From Sciurus carolinensis (taxonomy: Eukaryota; Chordata; Mammalia; Rodentia; Sciuridae): a stretch of DNA of 64,000 nucleotides. Shown in pieces: positions 24,281 to 36,010 of this stretch. The first letter of the stretch is position 1; each line of letters starts with the position of its first letter. The translations under genes and the position numbers were made by a program. The stretch spans positions 52,203,156 through 52,267,155 of the forward strand of contig NC_062224.1 of assembly GCF_902686445.1 (NCBI RefSeq), read 5' to 3'. The notes beneath the pieces are model-generated. The model saw nothing but the letters and a program-made list of their open reading frames with translations. It was not told the origin of the DNA and did not search any database.

Positions 24281-25660
24281 CTGCAAAGATTGGAAAACAA
24301 AATCATTAGTTTCTCATTTTCCCTAAATGAAGTGCATTCTTCAGAAAGTACCATGAGAGTAAATGGAGTTTTCCACTCAACAATGTTTCAATCCTAAACG
24401 TGTCAGAGCAGACCTACCGCGTACAGTTAATTTTAAGTTTCAAATTGCTCGAATGAGCTACATATATTCCTAGGGGGAAAAACTAATAGTTCAAACTAAC
24501 TCACAGCTCAAACAGAGGGGGAGGGAGAAATAACTATCAATGAAGTGTGGTCAACAGGTGACACCTCTGCCCTCTGGAAGTTCTCCACTCTTAAGACCCT
24601 GCAAGATGCTGTTAGCAGTACACTGCTCACAGGGTAACTGTGAGATGATGCATATGCCAATTTAGGTGATTCTAATGGTCTATTCTAATACTATGTACAT
24701 TAAAACACCATGATATGCTGCCTAAATATATGCATATACAATACTCAAAAAGTCAAGGCAGTAATACTTGTGTTTAGTGAAAACAGTTTATGGGCCTTTG
24801 AAGATGTACCCCCAAAGGCATTGTCAACACATGCTCTCACGATCTGCAGAGTCCACACATCAGATGGAAGGAAATGAGCACTGCGTCCTCCAGAATAATT
24901 CACAGCAGCATCCTCCAGGGGAGAACCAGATAACTCACTTGGTGGTCACAAGAACTCAAGCAGCCTGGAAGACAGTTAGCTTAAAACATCGTTAGCACGG
25001 CACTGGACGGGGGACCAACCCTTTGTCTTCCACTCAGACCCTTTCACTGGGCCAAGGAATTTGTTTCAACCACTTTGCGATGTATTCTTTTCTTCATCGT
25101 GTGTTAACCATTTCCTGTATCACAAGTATGAGTTTATGTAGACTTGAAAAACTCAAAAGGACAGATCGTCTCCAGTGACCCTCTAGGGATAATAGAAAAG
25201 ATCTCAAACAAGGAAAATTCATTGACCAAGTACCGGAATGCACCCAGAGGAGGAGGATTACAGATAGCAACTCTTTGGGTTTCAGTTATAATCTTTCTCA
25301 TGTAGTTATTTACTGAGAGATTTTTTGGATGGAATGCTATTAAGAGAATTTGTAACCATGTCACTCGTAAGATGTTAAATGTGACATTAGATAAATACTT
25401 AAAGATTAAGTGATCACTTTAGCAATAAAACTACATTACTGGGAAAAGATGGAAATGACATAAGCCCCAAAAGGGGGGAGATATAGAAAGTGCCCTGCAC
25501 TCATATTCTAAAAGTCAGTTTATTTACCACCAATATGTTTCCAACTTAGTCTTTCGAGTTGTATGTTCTAATCATCTCATGACTGTGACTCATGAAATGT
25601 TATTCTTTAGAGACAAATATATAAGCTTAATGTATTTCCTATGATACTAATTTCACTCAC
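24281..25660 (-). other. Intron of the ANKRD26-like gene
   Basis: Lies between two exons that join in phase. It holds no recognisable gene. The short frames at 24768-24995 and 25134-25364 have no features. Confidence 0.6.
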
Positions 25661-25863
25661 ATGCTAAGTTCATCAGACAATGACATTCTCCTGTCCATTT
25701 CGTCTAAATAGAGCTGCTTATACTGCTCCAGCTCCATTTTATAAGCGTAAACTTGATTGTTCATGTCAAAAAGTTTGGCCTTCATTTCTTGAATGTTCAG
25801 CTTCATCTCACTTCTCATGGACGCATCGTGATGTTCTCTTAATTGGTGTAAGTAGATCTTTGT
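25661..25863 (-). CDS. ANKRD26/CCDC144-like exon (coiled coil)
   Basis: A 203-bp minus-strand exon. The acceptor (GGCTGTAG) ends at 25864 and the donor GTGAGT starts at 25660. In phase 0 it encodes about 67 residues of alpha-helical heptad sequence, including LREHHDASMRSEM and ELEQYKQLYLDEM. These match the conserved 'LREHNNASMRS...ELEKYKQLYLEEL' part of ANKRD26, POTE and CCDC144 proteins (family knowledge). ANKRD26 is a coiled-coil protein of the centriole distal-appendage region. It ends in phase 2, fitting the next exon exactly. No stop interrupts the frame. Confidence 0.88.
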
Positions 25864-25924
25864 CTACAGCCATTTAAAAGGATATATTTTAGACATAAGT
25901 ATCATACAAAAGTTTCATTTATGT

Positions 25925-26018
25925 TGTTATATTGTGTGGTGCTTGGGATCAAACACATGTCCTTCCTTGCTCCTGATAGGCAAGTAAGTACTCTACCTGA
26001 GTTACATCCTCAGCTGTG
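25925..26018 (-). repeat. ID SINE, minus strand, in intron
   Basis: The reverse complement reads as an ID element with 'gctgaggatgtaactcaggt' at the A-box end and a diverged B box. Old copy. Confidence 0.7.
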
Positions 26019-26371
26019 AATCACTTTGTGATCAGATGAGTCAGAGAATAACACAATTGGTTCAAAATTTTAACAACATAAGGTTGTCAGCAAATACCTA
26101 TCCTATATATCACTCTCCTTCCTTTTCCTCGTACTATTCTTGCTTTATGCCACCAATGATTTTCTTGAAAGAAAATCATTTTTCTGAAGGATCAATTTAG
26201 TTCTAGTAATGATGAGCTCAGCACTATTTTCCAGGGAAAACCCATGACCTCTTGTTTTCTAGACACCTTGAAAACAAATTTCTGTAAGGGAATAGAGGAA
26301 CCACATACCACACAGGCATCCAAGATATACTTTGCAGTGAATGAAATAAAGCACATCACAGAAAAATTCAC

Positions 26372-26650
26372 CTGTAAGGATTGAACCGTTTCCTCCAATG
26401 TTTTCTCCCTCCCTGTCTTTTCATTTGCTGCTTCGTACTGTCCTCTTGGATCAATTTCCACTGAATCATTTTCTCTAGATTGAAGGGTTGACAATTTTTC
26501 CTCCAATTGGTTTTTCTCTTCCTCCAGTTTTTGAAATGTGATTTTTAATTCTTCCAAAGACAGAACCTCCTGTCTCAGGAATTGATTTTCCACATTTAGA
26601 TAAGTACACTGTGACGATGAATATTGCAGTTGTTCCTTAAGATCATCCAG
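26372..26650 (-). CDS. ANKRD26/CCDC144-like exon (coiled coil)
   Basis: A 279-bp (93-codon) minus-strand exon. The acceptor TTTATGCAG ends at 26651 and the donor GTGAAT starts at 26371. Phase 0 at both ends, so it joins directly to the exon at 25863. It encodes LDDLKEQLQYSSSQ, then a Leu/Glu/Lys-rich coiled coil including ENQFLRQEVLSL and LEEEKNQLEEKL, as in the CCDC144C-type region of ANKRD26 relatives. The larger open frame (26192-26869) includes intron read-through. Three consecutive exons with matching phases argue that this is spliced genic sequence, not a processed copy. Confidence 0.88.
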
Positions 26651-27949
26651 CTGCATAAATAAAATAATGTGTGAACATAGTAGTCTGAGAACAGTCTCAC
26701 AAAAATCGAATAACAAAGTTTGACTTGCACTCAGTTGCAATGAAATACAATGTAATCTATTCTCTGAAAATGTGTTCCAGTCAATCACTCTGAAAATAAG
26801 TAAAGTGAAAACCATACGCAGGCACAGAAACCAGTTCCTAACATGCATCACTTTTTCACAACCCATCACAGTTGACCATGGACCTTTATTTTTCTAGGAC
26901 TGGTTTTGATTTTTCTTCATCCAAAACTGAATGTCACCTCTTAGTGGAAGACCTTTGCCTCTTAAGTCCATCTTCACTTCTCTTACTTTCTAAAGTCATT
27001 TTATGGACATCCCACTGACTTATTCAGACCTGCACCAATAAATGGTTCCCATGAATCTGGACAGAACACTCTCAGCTAATCATTTTTGTAAATATGGATT
27101 CAAACATCATAAACCATATTCTGAGCTCAGGGAGACCTCCTATAACATGTTCTAGGTGACAACCATGCTGATGGACCAGACCAGAGCAGCTTCAACAGAG
27201 AGACGTGTGGATTTAGGAGATGATAGATGGATCTAGTCCCCAAAACCAACTTGCACTCACACAATTTCTAGAAGAGAAGACTTTGACTGACCTCACTCAC
27301 CCATGCCTAAACTGCAGATCGTGAGCAAAATAATCACTGCTTTCAAAGAATGTATTTTCAAGTGGTTCATCATACAGCAACACTGATAGCGGTATTGTTA
27401 GAAATACTTACTTGCTGACATTCTATTACAAAATATACAACCATCTTTAGGATACCTTCGGACTAGAATTAAGAGGAAGCCAAATAATTTTGATTAAATA
27501 AAATCAAAAGGCATTCAATGGAACTCAGAGGAATTTGGGAGGTCCTTAACTAGACTGACAGGAAGAGTTTCAAGGTCTGTGATCTAAATGATATCGTAAT
27601 GTGGAGAAAAGGGGGCCCCCCGCTATGGAGCAGCAGGAAGTACCACTGGAGTCAGAGCTAAGGGGAAGAGAGAGTATAAAATTTAAAGAACCTAGCATTT
27701 ACGGAATTCAAGGGCCTGTTTCCCATTGGCATCCACTCTACTTGTCAATTTGCCAAATATTGCCCAAGAAAAGCATTCTAGGATAAGATCAAATCCAGGA
27801 ACTTCTTGGAGCATGGTCTGCAGTTGAAGCTGACATTGTGACTCTAAAACCCCTTGTTAAGCCTTCAAAAAAAATGAGATGTTGCCTCAAATTCCCTTCA
27901 AGGTCTTCAAGGGTATAAAAACTTTTTAAAAAAGACCTTCTATAATAAT
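26651..27949. other. Probable intron, unassigned
   Basis: No exon could be recognised. A small open frame at 27601-27786 starts in a GGGGGCCCCCC run and has no domain features. Confidence 0.45.
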
Positions 27950-30115
27950 TAGAAACACATTCATTTTACAAGTTAATGACTCACTCTTAACATTTCTGTA
28001 CATGCATATAAACTGTGCTAATCATAACCACCATCCCTTCTACTCCCTCTTCCACTTCCCCTAGTCTCATTCCCATTCCATAATACTACTTCTACTTTTA
28101 GGTCACCTTTCTATTTTCTATCATCCTTTGAACTTCCACAGATGAGGATAAACATTCAATCATTTCCTTCCTTTATCTTCCTATTTTTCTCACAATAATC
28201 TTGAGTTTAACCACAGGCTTGAAAATGACACAATTTCATCTACTTTTAAGGCTGCATAATACTCCATGGGTGCATATGTTCCACTCATTCTTATCCATTT
28301 GTTTTTCTCTGTCTCCTGGTCTCATTTCTTTACTTGGCTAATGTGAACAGTGGCACAATAGTGAAAGTATTGCAGGGATCTCCTTTGTATGCTGAATTTC
28401 TTTCTTCAGGTGTCCATTTGGAAGTGCTACAGCTGAATCACAGAGTCATTCCCATTTTGATTTTTTCAGGAATCACCTATAATTTTGCACAGTGGTTGTA
28501 CCACTTGATATTTATACCAACAGTGTCCGAATTCCATTGTCTCCAAAGTTTTTGGCTTTTTCAAAAAGAGCTATTCTGACTGGGGTGAGAGGGAATCAAC
28601 CTAATTTTGAGTGACATTTCCCTGAGGATAAAGATACTGGAGCCTTCCTTCATGAATTTATTGTACATTTGTAATTCTTCTTGGGAGAAGTGTCTACTCA
28701 GATCATACCCCCAGTTTTTTTATTGGATTACTTGTTCATTTGATTTAAGTTGTTTTCCGTATTTCATATATTCTGGATAGTAATCATCAAGAGATGATTA
28801 CCTGGGAAGTATTTTCTCCCATTCTGAGTCTTCTCTTCACTCCGTGAGATCCAACACAGAACTTTGTTGTGCAGAAGTTTTCAATTGATGTACTCCCACT
28901 TTATAAACTCTTCCTGAGTTATTTCCTGAGCCATTGGAGTACGCTTCAAAAACTGTTGCAAAATTTCAAAGTCTTCAGTCTTCCTTTAATATCTCTGATG
29001 CCTTTTGTCTTGAGTTTTTTCAAAGTGAGATAAAAGTATAATTGTTCCAGTTACTTCAATTTACCTGACCAGATTCCCAGCACCATTTGTTCACAAAGCT
29101 CTTTTTCAGCCAGCTAAAGTTTTCAGCACCTTTATTCCATATCTGTGTATGTAGGAGTCTATTTCTGGCTCCATTCTTCTATTCCACTGCCCAGTGTGAT
29201 TTTTTTAATGCCACATGCTTTCTGGTTTTTAGCATATTTGTGCAATATAATGTGAAGTCAGTCAGGTGTTGTGATGCCTCTCTCGTAGTAATTTTGTTCT
29301 AGATGGCTTGAACTCTTCAGGGTCCTTTGTGGTCTAAAGTTTTTTTGAGCATTGTTTTCTCCAGGTCAGGGGAACATGACATTGATGCTTTGTGGAAGAT
29401 TGCATGGAATCTGTAATTCATTTTGACTTTGATACAACTGTCTCTTGTACATTGTCCGCCTCACAAGTCATGCACATGGGAGTTCTGTCCAAGTTCAGTG
29501 TCTTCTTTATTTCTCTCCAGTGTTTTCCAATTTTCATCCTAGATATCTTTCACCTCTTAGTTAAGATTATTCCTTGGTAATTCATTTATTTCTTTTTTTA
29601 TGTTAATGTGAATGGGATGGTTTTCCTTATTTGTTGCTAAGGGAGTTCATTTTTGGTTTACAGAAAAGCTATTCACTGTGTATCCTGCTGTTTGTTGAAT
29701 TTGCTTATCAATTCTAAGTATTTTGGTGGAGTCTCTTTGGTTTTCCAAGTATGGAAAAATTTAACCTGCAAGTCGGGCACTTGTGACTACTTTCCCAACT
29801 GCATTACATTTATTTCTCTAAACTCTGGAGCTATAAGTTGAATAGTAGTGTGCAGAGTGGACACCCCATTCTGTTTCTCATTGTAGAGGAAATACTCTCA
29901 ATTTGTGCACCTTCAGTATCATGTTGGCTATAAGTCTGTTGGGTGCAGTGTTTATTATGTTGATGCTCATTCCTCTATGCCTACTTTCTTCAAGATATTC
30001 TTTCATGAAGCTCATGTGGATTCTTATCACACACTGCTTCTGTACCTGAGATAATCATGCAACTCTTTTTGTGATTCTTTGCTTTTTATTACATGTACTG
30101 ATTTGCCTAGGTTGT
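27950..30115 (-). mobile_element. Old L1, about 2.1 kb, minus strand
   Basis: The reverse complement follows L1 ORF2 and its 3' end: the segments near 28250-28560 correspond to the ORF2 tail and the stretch 28800-30000 to the RT and following region. Many substitutions and indels have left no long frame. The small plus-strand open frames here (28334-28579, 29087-29302, 29392-29580, 29653-29841) are antisense chance. Confidence 0.75.
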
Positions 30116-30859
30116 AGCAAACAGAAAAAAAATTCCTCCTACATGACAAGTTTGGATTCAGGATACTTCTTTCCATGCACATGCACACTCAGGCATGTGC
30201 AAATACAAGTAAACATCTGTACCACATTAGAAAACACTGCTATCAAGTTAAGAGTAAAGGAAAAATGAGAAGCAAAAAATTTATGATGAGAAGCACCACT
30301 GTTTATGAAAAACTGGAAATATATTTTTTATTTATCCAAGTCAAATATTTTTATGTGATTTTCTTTGGCTGATTCTAAGAGAGAGGGGCAGCTTTGAATA
30401 TTCATTAATCAACCTACTATTAAATCTTCCTTTTGTTTCCTCAAAGAGGAGAAAATTAGAGAATGTGTTTCAATCATTACAGCCATGAAGCAAATGTAGT
30501 GTCTTTGAATGTAAATGAATTGAATGCACAATCTCATAGATCTTACTTTGAACTCCTTTGAATGCAGAAGTCTTCTCAAAATTATATTATACCACAAAGT
30601 CACTACAGAGCATAGCCAGTGTATTCTACACTTTGAAATTCAAATTACTATTTTGATTTTATCTTTCACAGGTGGCCTGAACAATACCTGATTTTTAAGG
30701 GCTACACCCTGAAATATTTTTCTCTCTAAGTGATGACATATTTACCTAGTGAATGCTATCTAAAAACAAATGGAAAAAAATGAAAAACTTTCTTTGGAAT
30801 GCAGTGTAATGAAAGAAAAAACAAGCTCAGAGTAAGAGACAATACTTATGTAGCCTATG
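30116..30859. other. Unassigned non-coding stretch
   Basis: AT-rich sequence; nothing recognised. Confidence 0.5.
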
Positions 30860-33345
30860 TCTGACAAAGGAGTCACATCAAGAAAAAATATTTAAACTCA
30901 GTAATAAGACAACTCAACAAAGAAGGGTAAAGGATTTGGATTGGCAGTCACAGACACATGAATGGCTATTGAAAATATGGTCAATCTTGTTATGAAAGTC
31001 TGGTCCTAAGCCAACATGGACCAAATCTTCATTTGGGCCTACTTTCTCCTTCTATTTGGTGCAGGGTATCTGGTCTAATTCCTAGGTCCTTGATCCATTT
31101 TGAGTTGAGTTTTGTACCAGGTGAGAGATAGGGGTTTAATTTCATTTTATTGCATATGAATTTCCAGATTCACCAGCACAATTTGTTGAAGTGACTATCT
31201 TTCTCCACTGTATGCTTTTCCCACCTTTGTCTAGTCTGTGATAACTGTGTGCATGTAGATTTATCTCTGTGTCCTCTATTCTGTACCACTGCTCTATCTG
31301 TCTAGTTTGGTGCCAGTAGCATGCCATTTTTGTTACTATGGCTCTGTAATATTGCTGAAGGTCTGGTATTGTGATACCTCCTGCATCACTCTTCCTGCTA
31401 AGGACTGCTTTGGCTATTCTGGGTCTCTTATTCTTCCAAATGAATTTCATGAGTACTTTCTCTATTTCTACTAGGTATGTCATTGGGATTTTAATTTGAA
31501 TTGCACTGAATCTGTACAGCACTTTCAGTAGTATGGCTATTTTGACAATATTAATTTTGCCTATTCAAGGACAAGGGAGATCATTCTGTTTTCTAAGGGT
31601 TTCTTTAATTTCTTTAGTGTTCTGTGGTAAGATATAAAAGCAAGAATCAATAAATGAGGTGGGTTCAAACTAAAAAGCTTTATCTCAGCAAAGGATACAA
31701 TCAAAAATGTGAAAAGAGTTACAGAGTGGGAGAAAATCTTTTCCACATGCACTTCAGATATAGCACTAATTTCCATAATTTATAAAGAACTTAAAAAACT
31801 TTACACCAAGAATAAAAATGACCATCGATAAATAGGCTAATGACTTCACAGAAGATATACAAGTGATCAACAGATATATGAAAAAATGTAAAACATCTCT
31901 AGTAACAAGAGAAATGCAAATCAAAACTACCTAAGATTTCATCTCACTCCAATTACAATGGCTATTATGAAGAATAAAAGCAACGAAAGGTCTTGGCAAG
32001 GATGTGGGGGAAAGGTACACTCATACATTGCTGGTGGAACTGCAAATTGGTGCAGCCACTCTGGAAAGCAGTATGGAGATTCCTCAGAAAACTGGGAATG
32101 GAACACCATTTGACCCACCTACCCCACTCCTTGGGCTTATACACAAAGGACTTGAAATCAGTATAATACAGTGACACAGCCACATCAATGTTTATAGCAG
32201 CTTAATTCACAATAGGTAGATTGTGGAACCAACCTAGATTCCCTTCAGTATATGAATGGATAAAAATTATTCAGCCATAAAGAATAAGATGACAGTATTT
32301 GCAGGTAAATGGATGGAGTTGGAGAATATCATGCTGAGGAGATAAGCTAATCCTCAAAAGACAAATGCCAAATGTTTTCCCTGATAAGTGGATGATGATA
32401 CATAATGGGGCAGAGGGAGTAAGGGAAGAATGGAGGAAGGATGGACTGTGTAGAGGGAAATGAGGGGTGAGGAGGGGGTGGGGAAGGGAAAGATGGTGAA
32501 ATGAGACAAACATCATTACCCTATGTGCATGTATGATGACACAAACCATGTGACTACTTTGTTTACAACCAGAGAAATGAAAAGTTGGACCTCATTTAGG
32601 TAGAATGGATTAAAAAAATTTAAAAAATTAAAAAATTTTGAAAAAAAATATGGTCAGAATTACTAATCACCAGGGAAATGCAAATTAAATCTACAAGGAG
32701 ACTAGGAAAAGATGTAGAGAGCAGACAGAATTCTCTGCTATTGCTAATGAGAATGTAAAATAGCACAACAATTTTAGAACACAGGCATGAACATACTGTT
32801 AAATATTGAGCTACCCAAGATATTTACCCCAGGGATCTAAAAACATTGATGGACACAGAAACTTGTACACAAATGTTTATGGCTTTCTACATACAAGCTT
32901 GAACTGGAAAGATCTCAAATTTCCACAAACAGGACAATAACCAAATTTTGGTATATCTGTATAAGCAATTTATGAACAGTAATGAAAAGAAATTAACCAC
33001 TGATAACTGCAACGGCATGAATGGATCTTAAAAATGTTCCAAGTGAAAGAAATTAGACACGGAGCATACATACTTTATGATTTGTTGATACATTCTTGAA
33101 CAAGAAAAACTATTTATAAAAATAAAATCAATGCTTGCCTGGGCCTAGAAGGAAATGTGGGAATTGATGGCAAATGAACAGGTTGAAATCTTTGAAGAGT
33201 AAGGAAAATGTTGCATGTTTTGTGGTGACAGTTACATGACATAATATTTTGTGACATTCTGAATTGTACTGAGAATATGAAAGACATTATGTGTAAATCA
33301 AATCTCATAAAAGGTTATATTTCTTTAAAAACAATAAAGTACCCA
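30860..33345 (+). mobile_element. Old L1 3' region, interrupted by a younger L1
   Basis: The left arm (30860-30983) and right arm (32645-33345) read as consecutive parts of one ancient L1 ORF2 C-terminal region and 3' UTR on the plus strand: 'cagtaataagacaactcaac', then after the gap 'accagggaaatgcaaatt' and 'tgaatggatcttaaaaatg'. The younger element between them has its own target-site duplication, which fixes the order of insertion. Confidence 0.75.
30984..32644 (+). mobile_element. Younger L1 with 5' inversion, nested in an old L1
   Basis: From 30984 to about 31630 the L1 ORF2 is in reverse complement (antisense frame 31142-31522 carries [20 protein letters not shown], an ORF2 segment). 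From about 31635 to 32644 it is in plus orientation up to an A-rich tail. The duplication AAAATATGGTCA at 30972-30983 and 32645-32656 flanks the whole, so this is a single twin-priming event. Confidence 0.92.
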
Positions 33346-34099
33346 TGACAATAATCTTTTGTGAGAAATATAGCTCTCAAAGAGATGGACATTTTGAGTT
33401 GATGGGTTCTCTTAATTAACATCTCAATTTATTCAGTTAATGCCATCCACTGGAGACAATAGAATACAGTTTGGGTGGGGGACTCTTTCTCTCAGAATAT
33501 TGTTGTATATCACATTTCAAACATTAATTACTCATGTCATTGTTAGAAATTTTGAGTATAAGTGTATTTATCCTATTCCACCTTTGGGCAATCATGAATT
33601 GTTCTACTGCCCATTTGCGTACCTTTATCTGGGTGAAAAGCAATTTGATGCCTTTCCTTTTAAGTGAGACCCATTTTTCTTTGATTTTACATTTCTAATT
33701 AGCATAAACAGAAGTGAATCTATCTCATATGTACAGTTAGATAAGGAAAACAAAAGCAGTCCTTCTGTGCACCTTAAAGTATAGAACAGGTTGAAAATTT
33801 TTTTGTCCCTTTTGTGCCCCCATGTGTGCATTCCCTTCTTGACCCCCACACACTGAATGATAACTACGAATCTTGTGGTAATTTACCTCCTCTATGTCTA
33901 GGTCTTCATATATGTTTTGTATATGAAAGTATATGTTTCTTCATATATAGTATACCAAAAATGTAATTCTAAATTATACATATTTGTATGTTTTAGAGAT
34001 AACTTTTTCTTCATATGTTTATATTATTCTGTCCATAGTTTTATAACTTATTTTTCCCTCAATAATATTTGTAGATGTAAAGATTATACCATATTTGTC
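33346..34099. other. Unassigned non-coding stretch
   Basis: AT-rich. The open frame at 33917-34300 runs into old L1 sequence at its end and has no independent feature. Confidence 0.45.
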
Positions 34100-34310
34100 C
34101 ACTCAAAGAAAAGAATGAAATTAGATCTTTCATCCCACACAAAATTCAATTCAAAGTGGATGAAAGACCTAGGAATTAAGAGAGGAACTTTGCAATTGCT
34201 GGGACTATATTTAAGTTCCACATTCCAACATAGTGGTGAAGACTCTGATTTCCTTATAAAGACTAATAAATCTCAAGACATAAAACAAAAGGATTATTAA
34301 ATCCTACTCA
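34100..34310 (+). mobile_element. Old L1 ORF2 fragment at the insertion site
   Basis: Resembles the L1 ORF2 stretch seen at 46390-46570 ('cacacaaaattcaattcaaa', 'gtggatgaaagacctagg'), but diverged. It ends in AAATCCTACTCA (34299-34310), the left target-site duplication of the full-length L1. Confidence 0.75.
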
Positions 34311-36010
34311 GGGGCGGGCCAAGATGGCGGACTAGAGGGCGGCTGCATTTCACATTGCTCCAGGACGCAAGATTCAAAAGAGGAGATAGTGAGAGACTTG
34401 GGACCAACTCAAAGCCGCCGGGTGAGTCTCTCCTGTTGGGGAGGCATCCCGGATGGGGCGGTAGCCCCGGAACGCAGGGAATTTGTGAAGTAGAGTTGCT
34501 TGGCGAGACGCCCCTCCCCCCGCTGGAGCGGTAAACTCGGACAACTGGGATCATCGTAGAGGAGGCAGCTCAGCACAGCGCTTGGACTCGAGCAACCACT
34601 GAGGCTCCGGGCAGCTGCCTGAGGAGGAGCTGCGTGGCGAGCTGTTTAGACCCAGAACGACCGCTTCTGAACACCGGGGGGTTGCCCGGAGGAAGAGGAG
34701 AAGCCCGGCAGGTCGCTTGGTCTAGGAGTGACTGCATCAGAGCCACAAGCAGTTGCCAGAGGAGGAGCTGCGTGGTGAGCTGTTTGAACTCAGAGCGAGC
34801 GCTCCTGAACACCGGGGGACTGCCCAGAGGAAGAGGAGGAGCGTGGTGGGACGCTTGGCCTAGGAGTGACTGCATCAGAGCCACAGGCAGTTGCCAGAGG
34901 AGGAGCTGCGTGCCGAGCTGTTTGAACTCAGAACAACTGCTCCAGAACACTGGTGGCCTGCCTGGAGGAGGAGAGCGGTGGGACGCTTGGTCTAGGAGTG
35001 ACTGCATCAGAGCCACAGGTGGTTGCCAGAGGAGGAGGCGAGTGGTGAGTTGATTGGACTAAAAGCGACTGCTCCTGAACACCGGTGGCCTGCCTGGAGG
35101 AGGAGCGTGGTGAGTCACCTGGTCTCGGAGCCACCGCTCCTGAACACCCGGGGGGCTACCCCAAGGAGGAGGAGGAGGAACAGGGCGGGTCACTTGGACT
35201 TGGAGTGACTGCCTAGGGCTACGGGTGGTTGGCGGGAGGAGGAGACCCGAAGTGAGTTGTTTGGGCTCCTAGTGACTGTGTCGGAAACCGGGCCACTGTC
35301 CGGAGGAGGAGGTGTGTGGCAGGTCTCTGGGTCTCGGAGCTATTGTACGGGGCTCCAGGTGGTGGCTCAGAGGAGGGGCTGCATAGCCAGGCGATTGGTG
35401 CAGAGCAGGGTCCCAGGAGCTAGGTGGCTTCTTGCTGGAAGAGCCGCACAGAGACACGCCTAGGGGCGGAGCGAAGTTTCCAGGGCGGCGGGCAGATTCT
35501 CTGAGGAGAGGCAGCCTAAGGAGACTCGCCTGCGAAGGGTGAGGCTCCCAGGCCCAGGACGTAGGTCCGGGCCCCTGGGATCGTTGCAGAGGAAGACAGC
35601 CCAGCCCAGGTGGTAGTTGTAGATTGAGGGGAACCTCTAGGAGGGGAACTGACCAGCGAGACGTCCCCACCGAGTGACTCTTCCCGGCCGGGGGAGGTTT
35701 TCCCACAGGGATGGTAAAACCAGAGACACAGGCACAAACAGGCCTTGCCTCAGCCTGCAGTCTAGTTCCCCATTGGATGACCATTGGTCAACAAGTGGAG
35801 GCACCTCTGCCCACTAGCAGGGAATATACGCCACCTGAGGGTCACCACCCCTAGAGAGGCAGCTTCTTCGTGGAGCTCTGCATTATCAACCTCCTCCAAG
35901 ACTTCAGGCTACTGAAGGATAAGAGGGGATATACTAGCAATCTTCAGGGACATTATAAGTTGATAGAGGAAATCTGCAATATCTTAATGACCCACTGATT
36001 CCTGAACAAT
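34311..36010 (+). promoter_or_regulatory. L1 5' UTR/promoter with monomer repeats
   Basis: GC-rich and CpG-bearing, unlike its surroundings. It starts with GGGCGGGCCAAGATGGCGG, containing a YY1-type CCAAGATGGCGG site at the expected L1 start. From 34614 a monomer recurs at 34752, 34890 and 35022 (spacings 138, 138 and 132 bp), followed by looser copies to about 35380. Such monomers act as internal RNA polymerase II promoter units in rodent L1s (family knowledge). Confidence 0.9.
34570..35016 (-). other. Antisense open frame across L1 5' UTR monomers
   Basis: A 148-codon frame on the minus strand, opposite to L1. It stays open because the monomer spacings are multiples of three; each unit repeats a VALMQSLLDQA...PPVFRS block of about 46 residues. 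Placement is like the antisense ORF0 of primate L1 5' UTRs, but there is no evidence of homology or translation. It may be only a by-product of the repeat. Confidence 0.35.

Noticed and set aside
35269..35784. 171-codon minus-strand open frame, Pro/Ser-rich
   Set aside because: It lies in the GC-rich L1 5' UTR outside the regular monomers; open frames are expected there because stop codons are rare in GC-rich sequence.
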